Shown here piece after piece: positions 1 to 11,063 of a stretch of DNA of 64,000 nucleotides. The notes beneath the pieces were generated by a model. It did no database searches. It was not told the origin of the DNA and saw only the letters and a program-made list of their open reading frames with translations. The position numbers and the translations under genes are program-made. This stretch comes from Lactuca virosa (lineage: Eukaryota; Streptophyta; Magnoliopsida; Asterales; Asteraceae), in contig CAKMRJ010005634.1 in assembly GCA_928212115.1 (NCBI GenBank), positions 253,478,527-253,542,526 of the forward strand, written 5' to 3'. Within the stretch, counting starts at the first letter, position 1. The number at the start of each line of letters is the position of its first letter.

Positions 1-228
1 GCCATGGCCCAAATCAACAGTAATGGCACGAATAGGAATGGGAATGGAAACGGCAATGGCAGCGGGAACGGTACTGGCAGTTCCAATCTGGGCGACAACT
101 AAGGGTACCAAAGGATGTGCTCCTACAAAGAATTCATGAACTGCTAGCCCAGGACCTATCATGGTAACGGCTGAGTCGTTACTCTGACAAGATGGTTTGA
201 GAAGACCGAGTCCATATTCGAAATCTAT
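1..228 (+). pseudogene. Element D gag, 5' fragment (Ty3-type), split by insertion of C
   Basis: Frame 1 gives an Asn/Gly-rich stretch and then the capsid start (CSYKEF, then TRWFEKTESIFEI), which aligns with the Gag of B, C and H in this window. Stops at 100-102 (TAA), 145-147 (TAG) and 172-174 (TGA) show it is dead. The reading breaks at 228, where the LTR of C begins, and resumes at 61121 (ACPDEFKVKYAAC), so this is the left half of a gag split by C. Its own start codon and LTR lie before the window. The family is the same Ty3/chromovirus type as B, C and H, judged from capsid similarity only. Confidence 0.85.
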
Positions 229-1146
229 TGTCACAACTAGCATTTTTAGCTAGGAAATTCTATTCTCATGTAAACATCATCTATTGTAAGGAATGTACAC
301 TAAGTGAAAATCATACTCTATGCTTAATCAAAATCATCCATTTGAATCGAACCTCACTTAAGAAGCCCATAACCTAATACAATACATTTCATATAGTTAA
401 CTATGGGTTGAAAACCGTAGAAATCCCAGTTCAAGTTAATATGGGACTAGGATCCTCTTATTGGGCCTAATGGACCAATAAACTTTCAATTTGACGATTT
501 TGGGCCAAGGAACCCAAATTGGGCTCTAATTGAACCCACATTCATGAAACTAAAACATTTTGGGTCATGTGGGCCTAGAATAGTTCATTTTATCCCTAAT
601 GGGGCATGTTGGGCCATAAATGATTTCATTAGCCCTAATGGGCCGTAAACCCCATTCCTTTATCACCTTTCGGCCGTAAACCCATAACAAGGGCCCAATG
701 GGCCGAAATTTCCATATTAGGCCCTATAACATTCAAATATATTCACCTATGGCCCAAATTATTTCTTTTCTTTCCTCCTTAAGCCCTTCTTGGGTTTAAA
801 AAAAATGGAAGAAGATTGATCTAGGCTTGACAACACATAATTAACCTACATGTTTCAAGGTAATCACATACTTCTAGAAGCTATTATCCTCCATGCAATA
901 TTGTTTAATCTCTCTCTTCCTTCCTCTCTTCTTATGGCCGAAAGATGCCACACCCCTCCCCACTTCATCCCTTTCAATCTCCAAAATTCTCTCTAACTCT
1001 CAAAAGTTTCTCACCTTTTTCCTCTTCCAATTTCGTGTGTGCTTATGTGCGTGTCCAAGGATACTTCATCAAAATCCATTCATTTTTGGTAAGCTACTTC
1101 TACTATAGAAGTTTAACTTCTTGTTTATGTTAAACTTATTACTCTT
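229..1146 (+). repeat. Element C 5' LTR, segment 1 (U3)
   Basis: This matches 29833-30740 almost base for base and stops at 1146, where A is inserted (TSD CTCTT, 1142-1146 and 9747-9751). Between about 455 and 770 it holds roughly eight TGGGCC/GGCCCA motifs, a core known in plants as the site II (TCP-factor) element. A TATA-like TTTAAAAA lies at 795-802 (30398-30405 in the other LTR). The promoter assignment is an inference. The short ORFs at 893-1133 are in the LTR and look spurious. Confidence 0.85.
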
Positions 1147-1433
1147 TGTAACGACGTAAAAATTCAAAACAATTTTTCATTTTTCAAACATAACATTCCT
1201 CATTTAAATCATCTCAAAACACAAGAGTATCAATTGTTGTCACAGTAAAACATATCCCAGAATCTCAAATACAAAATCCTCTATCAGTGTGTACAAATCA
1301 TGGCGGCGCCATCCCGCGATCCTCGCTAGTACCAGAAATACATATCACATAACACGGTAAGCATAAATGCTTAGTGAGTTCCCCAAAATACACATACAGC
1401 ACGTAAGCCACTCAAGGCTATAACCCAGTATCA

Positions 1434-1655
1434 CCCTCCGGTCAATGTGTCTCAGCGGGACCCTCCAGTCCCGTAGCTCGTTGGACCTTCCGGTCTGATC
1501 TAGCTCGTTGGACCTTTCGGTCCGGTCTGATCGAGGACCCTCTGGCCTCATGAGTCCTTGGACCCTCTGGTCCGGTCAATATAACACATAGCATACATAT
1601 AACACAATGCACATAAATCTCAAACATACACATACACATAAGACCCTCCGGTCTG
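1434..1655. repeat. Cluster of GACC-YTYY-GGTC imperfect palindromes in the LTR of A
   Basis: About seven variants of GGACCCTCCGGTC lie at roughly 1434, 1459, 1484, 1510, 1535, 1560 and 1641, each with GACC and GGTC arms. The same cluster occurs at 8338-8560 in the other LTR, so it belongs to the family. On the sense (minus) strand it is downstream of the TATA box, in the transcribed R/U5 part and beyond the splice-donor-like site. Function is unknown. Confidence 0.6.
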
Positions 1656-2600
1656 CACATAAATACCATTCAAGGTAATGTATAGTGAGAAGACTCACCT
1701 CGGGTAACTCGGATAACCTCGAACTCGAAATACTGATCTAGCCTCCGCCTAATCACATAAAGTAATTAATTCTAATTAATAATAGCTCTCAACCTAGACA
1801 AAAACCCTTCCTATGTTCTCTAAGAAGGCTAAAAGACCATTTTACCCCTCTAATGGTCCAAAAGTCCAAATGTTGACCAAACCCTAAAAGTCAACGAAAG
1901 TCAGCTGAAGGGAGTTACGCTATGTGTACCAGCTCTGTACGTGGGGCGTACTCTGCGGTCCTCCAGAATCGGGGTGCTCGACCCCCTACGCGGCGCGTAC
2001 TGGAATTTACGCCCAGCGTAAGTCCCAGTTTTATGCTCTTAATGGTTTTTGGTCTGAAACGGTTAAGACATAAGCTCATATTCTAGATCTAGTCTTTCTA
2101 ATGCCTCTTAACCCATAAAGTCGAAGCCTTTAAGCCTTTGCATGGCTGTAAAGGTCACCAATCACTCCAAACTCTTATCCTCTTTCCTCATTAAGCTCTT
2201 ATCTCATGCATGACTCAATATTAACGATCAAGATTGGATTTTTATAGATCTACAATACATCTTATACTGAAATGGGGCAAATCAAGGCTTATGGGGACCA
2301 TTTACTCATAAAGTCTCCACCTTTGGGACAAAACCCTAAAAATGGTCCATAATGCACAAATCCAAAAAGATTAAGAAAGCTTTGAGCTTTTTACCTCCAG
2401 AAGATGCTCCAACCTCTGAAAAGCTCAGATCCAAAGATTACACTTCAACTCTAGCTTCTACAATGGCCCTTCTTCTCTTCAAAATCTCACAAGAACACTT
2501 TATCAAGCTCAAACTCACACATACAAGCTCTAAAACGAAGGCTTAGCTCTTTTAGGGTTTCACTCACTGGAAATGCTGGCTGGGATGGAGGCCATATCAT

Positions 2601-2753
2601 TCCTTTTATAATGCTCAAGCCTCATTTAGGGTTTCATGTCTGAGCCCAGTACGCCCATCGTACACTATGGTACGCCCAGCGTACTGGGTAACATCCGCGT
2701 CAAGAACACGCTCATGAGTACGCGCAGCGTACTCTTCAGTACGCTCAGCGTAC
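2601..2753 (-). promoter_or_regulatory. Element A 3' LTR: U3 palindromes next to TATA box
   Basis: Four copies of GTACGCNCAGCGTAC-like palindromes lie at 2649-2663, 2670-2684, 2718-2732 and 2739-2753. On the minus strand they are followed, about 40 bp downstream, by TATAAAAGGA (2610-2601). The arrangement is repeated in the 5' LTR. TATA position and spacing fit an RNA polymerase II promoter; that the palindromes bind a factor is an inference. Confidence 0.6.
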
Positions 2754-2845
2754 TCATTTGCTACAATATTCTCTCATGGACTAGTTTTGACAACTTGGGA
2801 AAAGAAGAGGGATTAATTAGATATACCTGATTCCTGGATGTTACA

Positions 2846-2860
2846 ATTCTCCCCCACTAG
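2846..2860 (-). other. Element A polypurine tract
   Basis: On the minus strand a purine run, TAGTGGGGGAGAAT, abuts the 3' LTR. This is the usual plus-strand DNA primer of LTR elements. Confidence 0.75.
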
Positions 2861-2887
2861 AATCAGACTTCGCCCCTGAATCTCATT

Positions 2888-5800
2888 CTACAAATAAATC
2901 TGTGGATGCTGCTCCCGCATCTCCGACTCCGGCTCCCAAGTCAGCTCGGACCCTCTCCGATGTTGCCACTGGACCTGAACCAGAGGCACCTCCTTGTTTC
3001 TCAGAACCTTGATCTTCCGATCCAAGATCGCAATTGACCTCTCAATATAATTCAGGCTTGCATCCACCTGAATATCATCTAGCGGCACTACCGCCGTCTC
3101 ATCGGCTACACACTTCCTCAACTGGGATACATGGAAGGTATCATGGATCTGACTCAACTCCTCGGGTAGCTCCAAACGGTATGCTACCTTACCCACTCTA
3201 GCGATCACCCTGAAAGGACCAATGTATCGGGGCCCCAACTTGCCTCTCTTCCTGAACCGGATCACTCCTTTCTAAGGGGATACCTTCAGGAGTATAAAGT
3301 CTCCAACCTGGAACTCGAGCTCAATTCGCCGCCTATCCGCATAGCTCTTCTTGCGGCTCTGGGCTATCAGCAACCTCTGTCTGACCTGTTGTATCTGCTC
3401 AGTCGTCTTAAGCACTATCTCAGTGCTACCCATCACTCGCTGCCCTACCTCTCCCCAACAGATGGGAGTTCGAAACCTCCTCCCATATAAAAGCTCAAAG
3501 GGAGGCATCCCAATGCTCGAATGGTGGCTGTTGTTATAAGAAAACTCAGCCAAAGGTAGGTAGGTGTCCCAACTTCCACCGAAGTCCATAACACATGCTC
3601 GAAGCATGTCCTTGAGTGTTTGAATCGTCCGCTCACTCTGTCCATCCGTCTGAGGGTGGTAAGCAGTACTGAAGTGAAATATCGTACCCAACTCCTCATG
3701 GAACGTCTTCCAGAACCTGGAAGTGAAACGTACATATCGGTCTGACACAATCGAGATCGGCACTCCATGCTGTGACACTACCTCCCTCACATATATCTCT
3801 GCCAGTCTCTCTGCAGAAGAGCTCTCACTGATAGCAAGGAAGTGAGCGCTCTTCGTCAGCCGATCCACAATCACCCAAATTGCATCAACACCTCTCGCAG
3901 TCCTCGGCAATTTGGTGATAAAATCCATAGAAATCTGTTCCCACTTCCACTGGGGAACTTCTAATGGCTGCAATTTGCCATGCAGACACTGATGCTCGGC
4001 CTTAACCCAACGACAGGTCAAGCACCTCTCTACTACCCATGCAACATCCCTCTTCATACAGGGCCACCAATAGTCTCTCTTCAGGTCCAAATACATCTTA
4101 CTGGCCCCGGGATGGATCGAGAATCTCGATCTATGCGCATCCTCCATCAGAGTGCTACGTGCCCCTCCCGTATACGGTACCCAAATCCGACCATGAAAGG
4201 TCATAAGCCCTCGGCTATCGGTCACAAACCCGGATACCTGTCCAACCACCCGCTCTCTCTTGTGGTTCTCTGGTCTCACAGCCTCTGCCTGGGCCTCTCG
4301 GATGGCATCCAATACCGGAGTCATCACCGTCATCCTCATGCATACATCTCGAATCGGGGCACTCTCCGCCCTGCGGCTCAAGGCATCAGCTACCACGTTA
4401 GCCTTGCCCGAGTGATACAGGATCTCACAGTCATAATCCTTTACCACATCCAACCATCTCCTCTGGCGCATGTTCAGGTTGGGCTGATCCATCAGATACT
4501 TCAAACTCTTGTGGTCCGTGTATATGGTACACCGAACCCCATACAAATAATGGCGCCAGATCTTGAGGGTGAGCACCACTTCCCCCAAATCCAAATCGTG
4601 GGTGGGATACCTCTTCTCATGAGGCTTCAGATGCCTCGATGCGTATGCTATCACATGTCCTCTCTGCATAAGCACCGCACCCAACCCCGATATAGACGCG
4701 TCACAGTACACCACAAAATCCTCCATTCCCTTCGGAAGGGCTAACACCGGGGCTTCACATAATCTATGGCGAAGAGTCTCAAACGAGGTCTGCTGCTCGG
4801 GACCCCAAATAAAAGCAACACCCTTCCGGGTCAATCTGGTGAGGGGAACGACAATCTTGGAGAAACCCCTGATAAATCTCCGATAGTAGCCGACCAACCC
4901 CAGAAAACTCCTGATCTCGGTGGGGGATCTCGACACCTCCCAACTCATAACAACCTCAATCTTGGCCGGATCGACCGATATCCCATTCTGATTAACGAGA
5001 TGTCTCAAGAACTGGACCTCTCGTAACCAGAAATCACACTTGGAGAATTTGGCATAAAGCCTCTCCGATCTCAATACTCCAAGAATCTCCCTCAGATGCC
5101 CCTCATGTTGCTCTCTGGATATCGAATACACTAAAATATCATCGATGAACACGATCACCGATCGATCTAACATCGGCCTACATACTCGGTTCATGAGATC
5201 CATGAATGCTGCGGGTGCATTGGTGAGCCCAAAAGGCATCACCATGAACTCGTAATGCGCATAACGAGTCCTGAACGCCGTCTTCTGGATATCCTCACCC
5301 CGCACCCTCATCTGGTGATATCCAGACCTCAAGTCTATCTTGGAGAACCAAGAAGCTCCCTGCAACTGATCGAACAGATCTTCGATCCTCGGTAGCGGAT
5401 AACGGTTCTTGACCGTCAACTTGTTCAACTCCCGGTAATCAATACACATCCGGTGTGAACCATCCTTTTTCTTGACAAAAAGGATCGGCGCTCCCTATGC
5501 GAGCTACTCGGTCGGATGAATCCCTTCCCCAACAGCTCCTGAAGCTGCGAGGATAACTCCTGCATCTCCGGTGGCGCAAGGCGTTAAGGTGCCTTGGCAA
5601 TAGGCGCCGCCCCTGGAACCAAATCGATGTGAAACTCCACCTGCCTCTCGGGAGGCACACCCGGAAACTCCTCGGGGAAAACATCCGAAAACTCTCGTAC
5701 TATCGGAACCTCACCGATAGAACTTGGCCTCTCTGTGGCAACTTGTGTATCCATCACATAGGCTACAAACCCTCTACAGCCCTGCTGTAGACTCTGTCTC

Positions 5801-6200
5801 ACTCTGGCAGCCGAGCAAAATGCTGACCCAGATCGGGTACCCTCGCCATATACCGTAAGTACTCCCCAACTAGGGTCTCGTATGGTCACCAACTAACGCT
5901 CGCAGTCGATAACAGCTCCGAATCGGCTCAACCAGTCCATGCCCACGATGACACAAACATCCCCCATTGCAATCGGTACCAAATCTATCGGGAACTCAAC
6001 ACCAAAAATCTCGAGTACACATCCCCGAAGCACATTAGTAGCAAGAACTGCTCGCTCGTCAGCTATAGAAACTCGCAGAGGTCGACTCAACGCCTCTCGT
6101 CGGATACTGATGTGCTGACTAAATGCTAGCGACACGAAAGATCGACTCGCACCCGAGTCAAATAACACCAAAGCAGGTGCAGAATTCACAAGGAAAGTAC
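2888..6200 (-). pseudogene. Element A pol: protease, RT, RNase H, integrase, chromodomain-like tail
   Basis: Read from 6200 downwards: protease with catalytic LFDSGA; RT with the FIDDIL active site (from 5449); RNase H with YCDAS, TDHKSL and ADALSR; integrase with an H-H-C-C zinc finger ending CLTC, and D, D, E residues in MDFI, SDR and SER; then a tail ending ..LTWEPESEMREQHP, typical of Tekay/Del chromoviruses. Defects seen: in-frame TAG at 5893-5895, TAA at 5584-5586, a 1-nt frameshift near 5494, and TAG at 3272-3274 (TGG in the other copies). The 725-codon stretch 5449-3272 is otherwise open, so decay is modest. The + strand ORF at 3980-4744 is its shadow. Confidence 0.93.
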
Positions 6201-6265
6201 CTAAGCATACCACAATATAAGCATAATATCTCAAACTCTGCATAAGCTAATAAAAGAATACATAC
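6201..6265 (-). other. Candidate 65-nt intron between gag and protease of element A
   Basis: On the minus strand the segment starts G/GTATGT and ends TATGCTTAG/G. It is 65 nt, not a multiple of three, contains in-frame stops, and is about 29% GC, while its flanks are far richer in GC. Removing it joins VVA-G to TFLVNS within one glycine codon and restores gag-protease continuity. B has VVTGTFLL at the same place with no insert. It is short for a plant intron. It could instead be a chance insertion in a dead copy. Confidence 0.55.
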
Positions 6266-7443
6266 CAGCCACGACATCGGGCGCTGCGCGGACCTCCTCC
6301 GCTGTCAAATGAAAGGCTCTCCCGCGAGCCTTTGGTGCCTCGGCCTTCACTGGCCGGGCCTCGGTGGCTCTAGTAGTAGCAGGTGCAGATCCCTATGCTG
6401 ATCCCTGAAGTAGTTGTGGGCACTCGGCCTTCCGATGGCCAGTCTGGTTGCAGTGGAAGCAAACTGCAAACCCCTTGAGGCAATCCCTCGCGAAATGTCC
6501 CTCCTTACCACACTTGTAGCACACCCCCGTCCTGCACACTCCCTCATGGCTCTTGCCGCACTTCCCACAAGTGCAGCCCTTCGGTCCTCCAGATCTCGAA
6601 TCAGCGGACTTGCCCGCTTGGCTGCCGGCTGAGACTGTGCCGGCCGCCTATCCCTCCTCTGAGACTCGGCCTCCTCCCTGGCCTGAGTCTCTAGCGCGAT
6701 CTCCCTCTTCCGGGCATTTGCCTGGAGCTCGGCAAATGTCCGGTACAATGATTTCGCCACGAACTCACGAATGTCTCGCCTCAGAATACTCAAATACCGA
6801 CTCATGCGTGCCTGCTCAGAAGACACATGCTCAGGGCAAAACAACGCCCTCTCGTGAAACATCCGTGTAATCACAGTCACGGACTCCGTCCCCTGCTTGA
6901 GGGACAAGAACTCCTGGGCCAAACGTTCCCTCTCCACCGGGGGAACATACTCGTCTCTGAACATAGTGGTGAACCTCTCCCAGGTCACCGCGGTAAGCTC
7001 TGCAGGAGTAAAATCTGCTGTCACAAACTTCCACTAGTCCTTTGCTCCCAAGCGAAGCTGGTTCAGCGCGAACCGTACCCTCAGATGCTCCGGACAAGAA
7101 CATGTGTAGAAGCATCCCTCAATGTCAGAGATCCATCTCATCGTGGCTATCGGATCCTGAGTCCCATCAAACTCCGGTGGCTTCGTGTTGCTGAACTCCC
7201 GATACAGCAACGAGTCACCCCCTGCGGCCTAGCAGCGGCGACGACTGCGGTGGCTGCAGCAACAACAGCATCAGTAAGAGCTACGTACCGCTCATCAAAT
7301 GTCTCAATCAACATGGTCTTGATAGACCCAAACATCTCTGGTATCTCAGCTCGAATGGTTGCAACCACCTCATCATGAATCATCCTGCGAATCTCATCAT
7401 CGCTAACACTGTTGCTCCCTGGAGTGTGGCGCGTACCCACCAT
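6266..7443 (-). pseudogene. Element A gag
   Basis: The ATG at 7443 begins MVGTRHTPG, preceded by an acceptor-like TTTCAG seven bases upstream. There is a capsid-like region (KFVTADFTPAEL.. to ..AREEAESQ), then two CCHC zinc knuckles (CYKCGKEGHFARDC and CFHCNQTGHRKAEC), so it is a nucleic-acid-binding structural protein. Defects seen: a frameshift near 7220, TAG at 7034-7036 (in place of Trp), a frameshift near 6595 and TAG at 6393-6395. The family is clear; start choice rests on the ATG and its position after the leader. Confidence 0.88.
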
Positions 7444-8032
7444 GATGCCTCTGAAATACGACATAAAACAATCAGAGACTCGATCGATATTACTCACACC
7501 CGATCACTCAACCATACTTGTTCCTTGGTACCGTAAGGACTCTTACTTGGGATGCTTACCGATCCGGTGCTTTTAGTAGTACGGGCCCAATACTACCTTC
7601 CACACCGTATCCGTATCCACCCCAAGTCCTCCTCGTAGGATCCCAACTCACAAGTACTCTACATTACACAGAATACAACCTACTCCCTAGCAGGCTTCTC
7701 ATAAGCTACTCTCTGCTACCTATATGCACTCAAAGCAGCTCACAACAGCAAAACTCCTAGGCTAAGGCATGACAAATCAGGACACTATAGGCCTAGATAT
7801 GAATACCTAGCCTACTCTAGCATGCATATCATATCATATAATTTCTCATAACACATAATGTAAGGGTATTTTGGGAAATCACCATTCGGGTGCTGGCTGA
7901 TTGTACACACTGCTCCTTTCTGCTCTTTTGCACCTTTTACTCTTTTTAGAAAAATCGTTTCTTTTGAAAACCTTTCTCAAATCCACAGTTTGAGTTCAGA
8001 TATGCCCGAAGGTGTATCCGAATCCCTCAAAC
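7444..8032 (-). other. Element A 5' leader, non-coding
   Basis: No coding sequence is recognised between the primer site and gag. On the minus strand it ends in TTATGTCGTATTTCAG followed by AGGCATC and the gag ATG, an acceptor-like site (AG at 7452-7451). The matching donor is GAG/GTGAGTC in the 5' LTR (intron side from 8604). Splicing would remove about 1.15 kb, including the primer site. Confidence 0.5.
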
Positions 8033-8050
8033 CAAGGCTCTGATACCAAC
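8033..8050 (-). other. Element A primer binding site
   Basis: On the minus strand TTGGTATCAGAGCCTTGG lies one base from the 5' LTR end at 8052. It fits the 3' end of initiator tRNA-Met, the usual primer of plant Ty3 elements. Confidence 0.85.
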
Positions 8051-8051
8051 T

Positions 8052-9746
8052 TGTAACGACGAAAAAGTTCAAAATAATTTTTCATTTTTCAAACATAACA
8101 TTCCTCATTTAAATCATCTCAGAACACAAGAGTATCAATTGTTGTCACAGTAAAACACATCCCATAATCTCAAACACAAAAATCCTCTGTCAGTGTGTAC
8201 AAATCATGCCGACACCTTCCCGCGATCCTCGCTAGTACCTGAAACACATATCACATAACACGGTAAGCATAAATGCTTAGTGAGTTCCCCAAAATACACA
8301 TACAACACGTAAGCCACTCAAGGCTATAACCCAGTATGACCCTTCGGTCAATGTGTCTCAGCGGGACCCTCCAGTCCCGTAGCTCGTTGGACCTTCCAGT
8401 CCGGTCTAGCTCGTTGGACCTTTCGGTCCGGTCTGATCGAGGACTCTCTGGCCTCATGAGTCGTTGGACCCTCTGGTCCGGTCAATATAACACATAGCAT
8501 ACATATAACACAATGCACATAAATCTCAAACATACACATACACATAAGACCCTCCGGTCTGCACATAAATACCATTCAAGGTAATGTATAGTGAGAAGAC
8601 TCACCTCGGGTAACTCGGATAACCTCGAACTCGAAATACTGATCTAGCCTCCACCTAATCACATAAAGTAATTACTTATAATTAATAATAGCTGTCAAGC
8701 TAGACAAAACCCTTCCTATGTTCTCTTAGAAGGCTAAAAGACCATTTTACCCCTCTAATGGTCCAAAAGTCCAAATGTTGACCAAACCCTAAAACTCAAC
8801 AAAAGTCAACTGAAGGGAGTTACGCTGCGCGTACCAGCTCTATACGCGGGGCGTACTCTGCGGTCCTCCAGAATCGGGGTGCTCGACCCCCTACGCGGCG
8901 CGTACTGGGATTTACGCCCAGCGTAAGTCCCAGTTCTATGCTCTTAATGGTTTTTGGTCTGAAACGGTTAAGACACATGCTCATATTCTAGATCTACTCT
9001 TTCTAATGCCTCTTAACCCATAAAGTGGAAGCCTTTAAGCCTTTGCATGGCTGTAAAGGTCACTAATCACTCCAAACTCTTATCCTCTTTCCTCATTAAG
9101 CTCTTATCTCATGCATGACTCAATATTAACGATCGATATTGGTTTTTTATAGATCTACAATACATCTTATACTGAGATGCGACAGATCAAGGTTTATGGA
9201 GACCATTTACTCATAAAGTCTCCACCTTTGGGACACAAACCCTAAAAATGGTCCATAATGCACAAATCCAAAATGATTAAGAAAGCTTTGAGCTTTTTAC
9301 CTCCAGAAGATGCTCCAACCTCTGAAAAAAAGCTCAGATCCAAGGCTTGCACTTCAACTCTAGCTTCTACAATGGCCCTTCTTCTCTTCAAAATCTCACA
9401 AGAACACTTTATAAAGCTTAAACTCACACACACAAGCTCTAAAACGAAGGCTTAGCTCTTTTAGGGTTTCACTCACTGGAAATGGTGGCTGGGATGGAGG
9501 CCATAACATTCCTTTTATAGTGCTCAACAGGGTTTCATGTCTGAGCGCAGTACGCCCAGCGTACACTATGGTACGCCCAGCGTACTGGGTAACATCCGCG
9601 TCAAGAGCACGCTCATGAGTACGCGCAGCGTACTCTTCAGTACACCCAGCGTACTCATTTGCTACAATATTATCTCATGGACTAGTTTTGACAACTTGGG
9701 AAAAGAAGAGGGATTAATTAGATATACATGATTCCTGGATGTTACA
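8052..9746 (-). repeat. Element A 5' LTR
   Basis: This is 1,695 bp and matches 1147-2845. It sits beside the primer site and so is the 5' LTR on the minus strand. It contains the U3 palindromes and TATA box, the leader splice-donor-like site with the intron from 8604, and the GACC..GGTC cluster at 8338-8560. Confidence 0.95.
9511..9654 (-). promoter_or_regulatory. Element A 5' LTR promoter region
   Basis: TATAAAAGG (9519-9511, minus) lies just downstream of four palindromes at 9550-9564, 9571-9585, 9619-9633 and 9640-9654 (consensus GTACGCNCAGCGTAC). This is the copy that would drive the element. Confidence 0.6.
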
Positions 9747-11063
9747 CTCTTAATCACTCCATTTTGTGATTTTGCTTCTTAAAAACCTCTTAGACCTCGA
9801 AAATTCTTCAAGGGGCTTGCTAGGCCGAAAACTCATCCAATCTTCTAACCAAAAACCGATCCATCAAAGTAAGGTGAGTTCATACCCCCTTGTTTTTCGG
9901 TTTTACTATGTTTTGGGGGAGGATACAAGTTGCTTATGTGCTAGATCTATGTATTTGTGCATGTTTATGTGTGTTTTCTATCTTATGTGTTTTGATTTTG
10001 TGATGAAACTCCATAAATCTCGAAAACTCAAACAAAAACTTGATGATATTTGTGAACTAAACCACTTTATATAACTTACCTTGAAGATGAAAGTATTATA
10101 CATGTTAAAGATGTTGAAAGACTAAACTAGATCTTGTAAAGGGACCATTTTTGATAAATAAACAACAAAAATGACATGTTTATGATACTTACGGTCTTAC
10201 AAGGACTAAAAGAATCATATTTATATAAAATGGGTCTTTATGATAATCATAATTTTAAAAGGGCCAAAAGTGTTAAATTTCGCATAATGGGCCTTAATAT
10301 GGTCCTTCACGGTTTCATTGGGCTTAATTTGTAAATTTAAGATTTTTATGGATTAAATTGTCATTTATCACAAATTTGAGCCAAAAATGTAAATTTACGG
10401 TTTTATGGGCTGAAAATGTCACTTTATTTGAATTCGGGCCTAAAATGTTATTTAAACAAAAATTGGGCCGAAAATGTCATTTTTATCAAAAATGGGCCGA
10501 AGATGTCAATTTTTATGATAATGGGCCACAAATTTTATTTTTAACCAAAGTTGGCTAAAAATGATCATTTTATTTGAAATGAGGTCATAAAGGTAAATTT
10601 TTGGTCTTGAAGGACCTAAAGTATCAATTTCATAAAAAATGTGCCTAAATTATAAATTTTCGGCTTAATGGGCCAAAACTGTCATCATTACAGAAAGTGG
10701 ACTTTTTATGCCATTTTAGAAAACAATCAAGCTTAAACAAACAATGTAATAACAAACGAACTAAATTCATCGATTACATGTTTATTGGGCCTAATGCATA
10801 CAATCCATCTTATTGGGCCTTAGTGGCCTATTTACATGCTTATTGGGCCTGGATTATACATTACATGTTTATTGGGCCTTAGTGGTCCATTTACATGCTT
10901 ATTGGGCCTGGATTATACACTACATGTTTATTGGGCCTTAGTGGTCCATTTACATGCTTATTGGGCCTGGATTATACACTACATGTTTATTGGGCCTTAG
11001 TGGTCCATTTACATGCTTATTGGGCCTGGACTATACATTACATGATTATTGGGCCGTAGTGGT
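9747..11063 (+). repeat. Element C 5' LTR, segment 2
   Basis: The LTR of C resumes after A (TSD copy at 9747-9751) and runs to the insertion of B (TSD GTGGT at 11059-11063). It matches 30737-30900, 36087-36336 and 59150-60100. It holds a strong donor-like AAG/GTGAGTTC (intron side from 9874), a G-rich run after it, repeated TGGGCC/TGGGCT motifs, and the 59-bp tandem array. ORFs at 9766-10074 and 10358-10558 are not conserved as protein. Confidence 0.88.
10775..11063 (+). repeat. 59-bp tandem array in the LTR of C (left copy)
   Basis: About five units of roughly 59 bp are seen, each with two half-units of the form ACATG(T/C)TTATTGGGCC. Clear unit starts are near 10862, 10921 and 10980. B inserted inside a unit at TTAGTGGT, and the array continues at 22001. 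The other LTR has the array at 59806-60115. Confidence 0.85.

Larger units (their letters stand above)
1147..2845 (-). repeat. Element A 3' LTR
   Basis: This is 1,699 bp, a near copy of 8052-9746. Read on the minus strand it begins TGTAACATCC (2845) and ends CGTCGTTACA (1147). It holds the U3 palindromes and TATA box (2601-2753), a splice-donor-like GAG/GTGAGTC with the intron side starting at 1698, and a cluster of GACC..GGTC motifs toward the 3' end. The small ORFs here have no family resemblance. Confidence 0.95.
1147..9746 (-). mobile_element. Element A: Ty3/chromovirus (Tekay/Del-like), minus strand
   Basis: Termini are TGTAACGACG (1147) and ..GGATGTTACA (9746), with LTR boundaries at 2845 and 8052, flanked by the perfect TSD CTCTT. 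Removing it restores C's LTR. On the minus strand the order is 5' LTR (8052-9746), primer site, gag, protease, RT, RNase H, integrase, chromodomain-like tail, polypurine tract, 3' LTR (1147-2845). Unlike B, C, H and I it shows no extra ORF before gag. It has a candidate intron between gag and protease. The two LTRs differ at scattered sites, so insertion is not brand new. Confidence 0.95.

Noticed and set aside
3980..4744. 254-aa + strand ORF
   Set aside because: Antisense shadow of the integrase and RNase H of A; no family resemblance.
5584..5892. Separate small gene in A
   Set aside because: It is in frame between two stop mutations of pol and holds the protease-RT linker.
10358..10558. 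66-aa ORF, similar at 59363
   Set aside because: Repetitive AT-rich LTR sequence of C with shifting frames; not a gene.
10775..11063. CRISPR-like regular array
   Set aside because: Units are head-to-tail copies without unique spacers, in a plant LTR.
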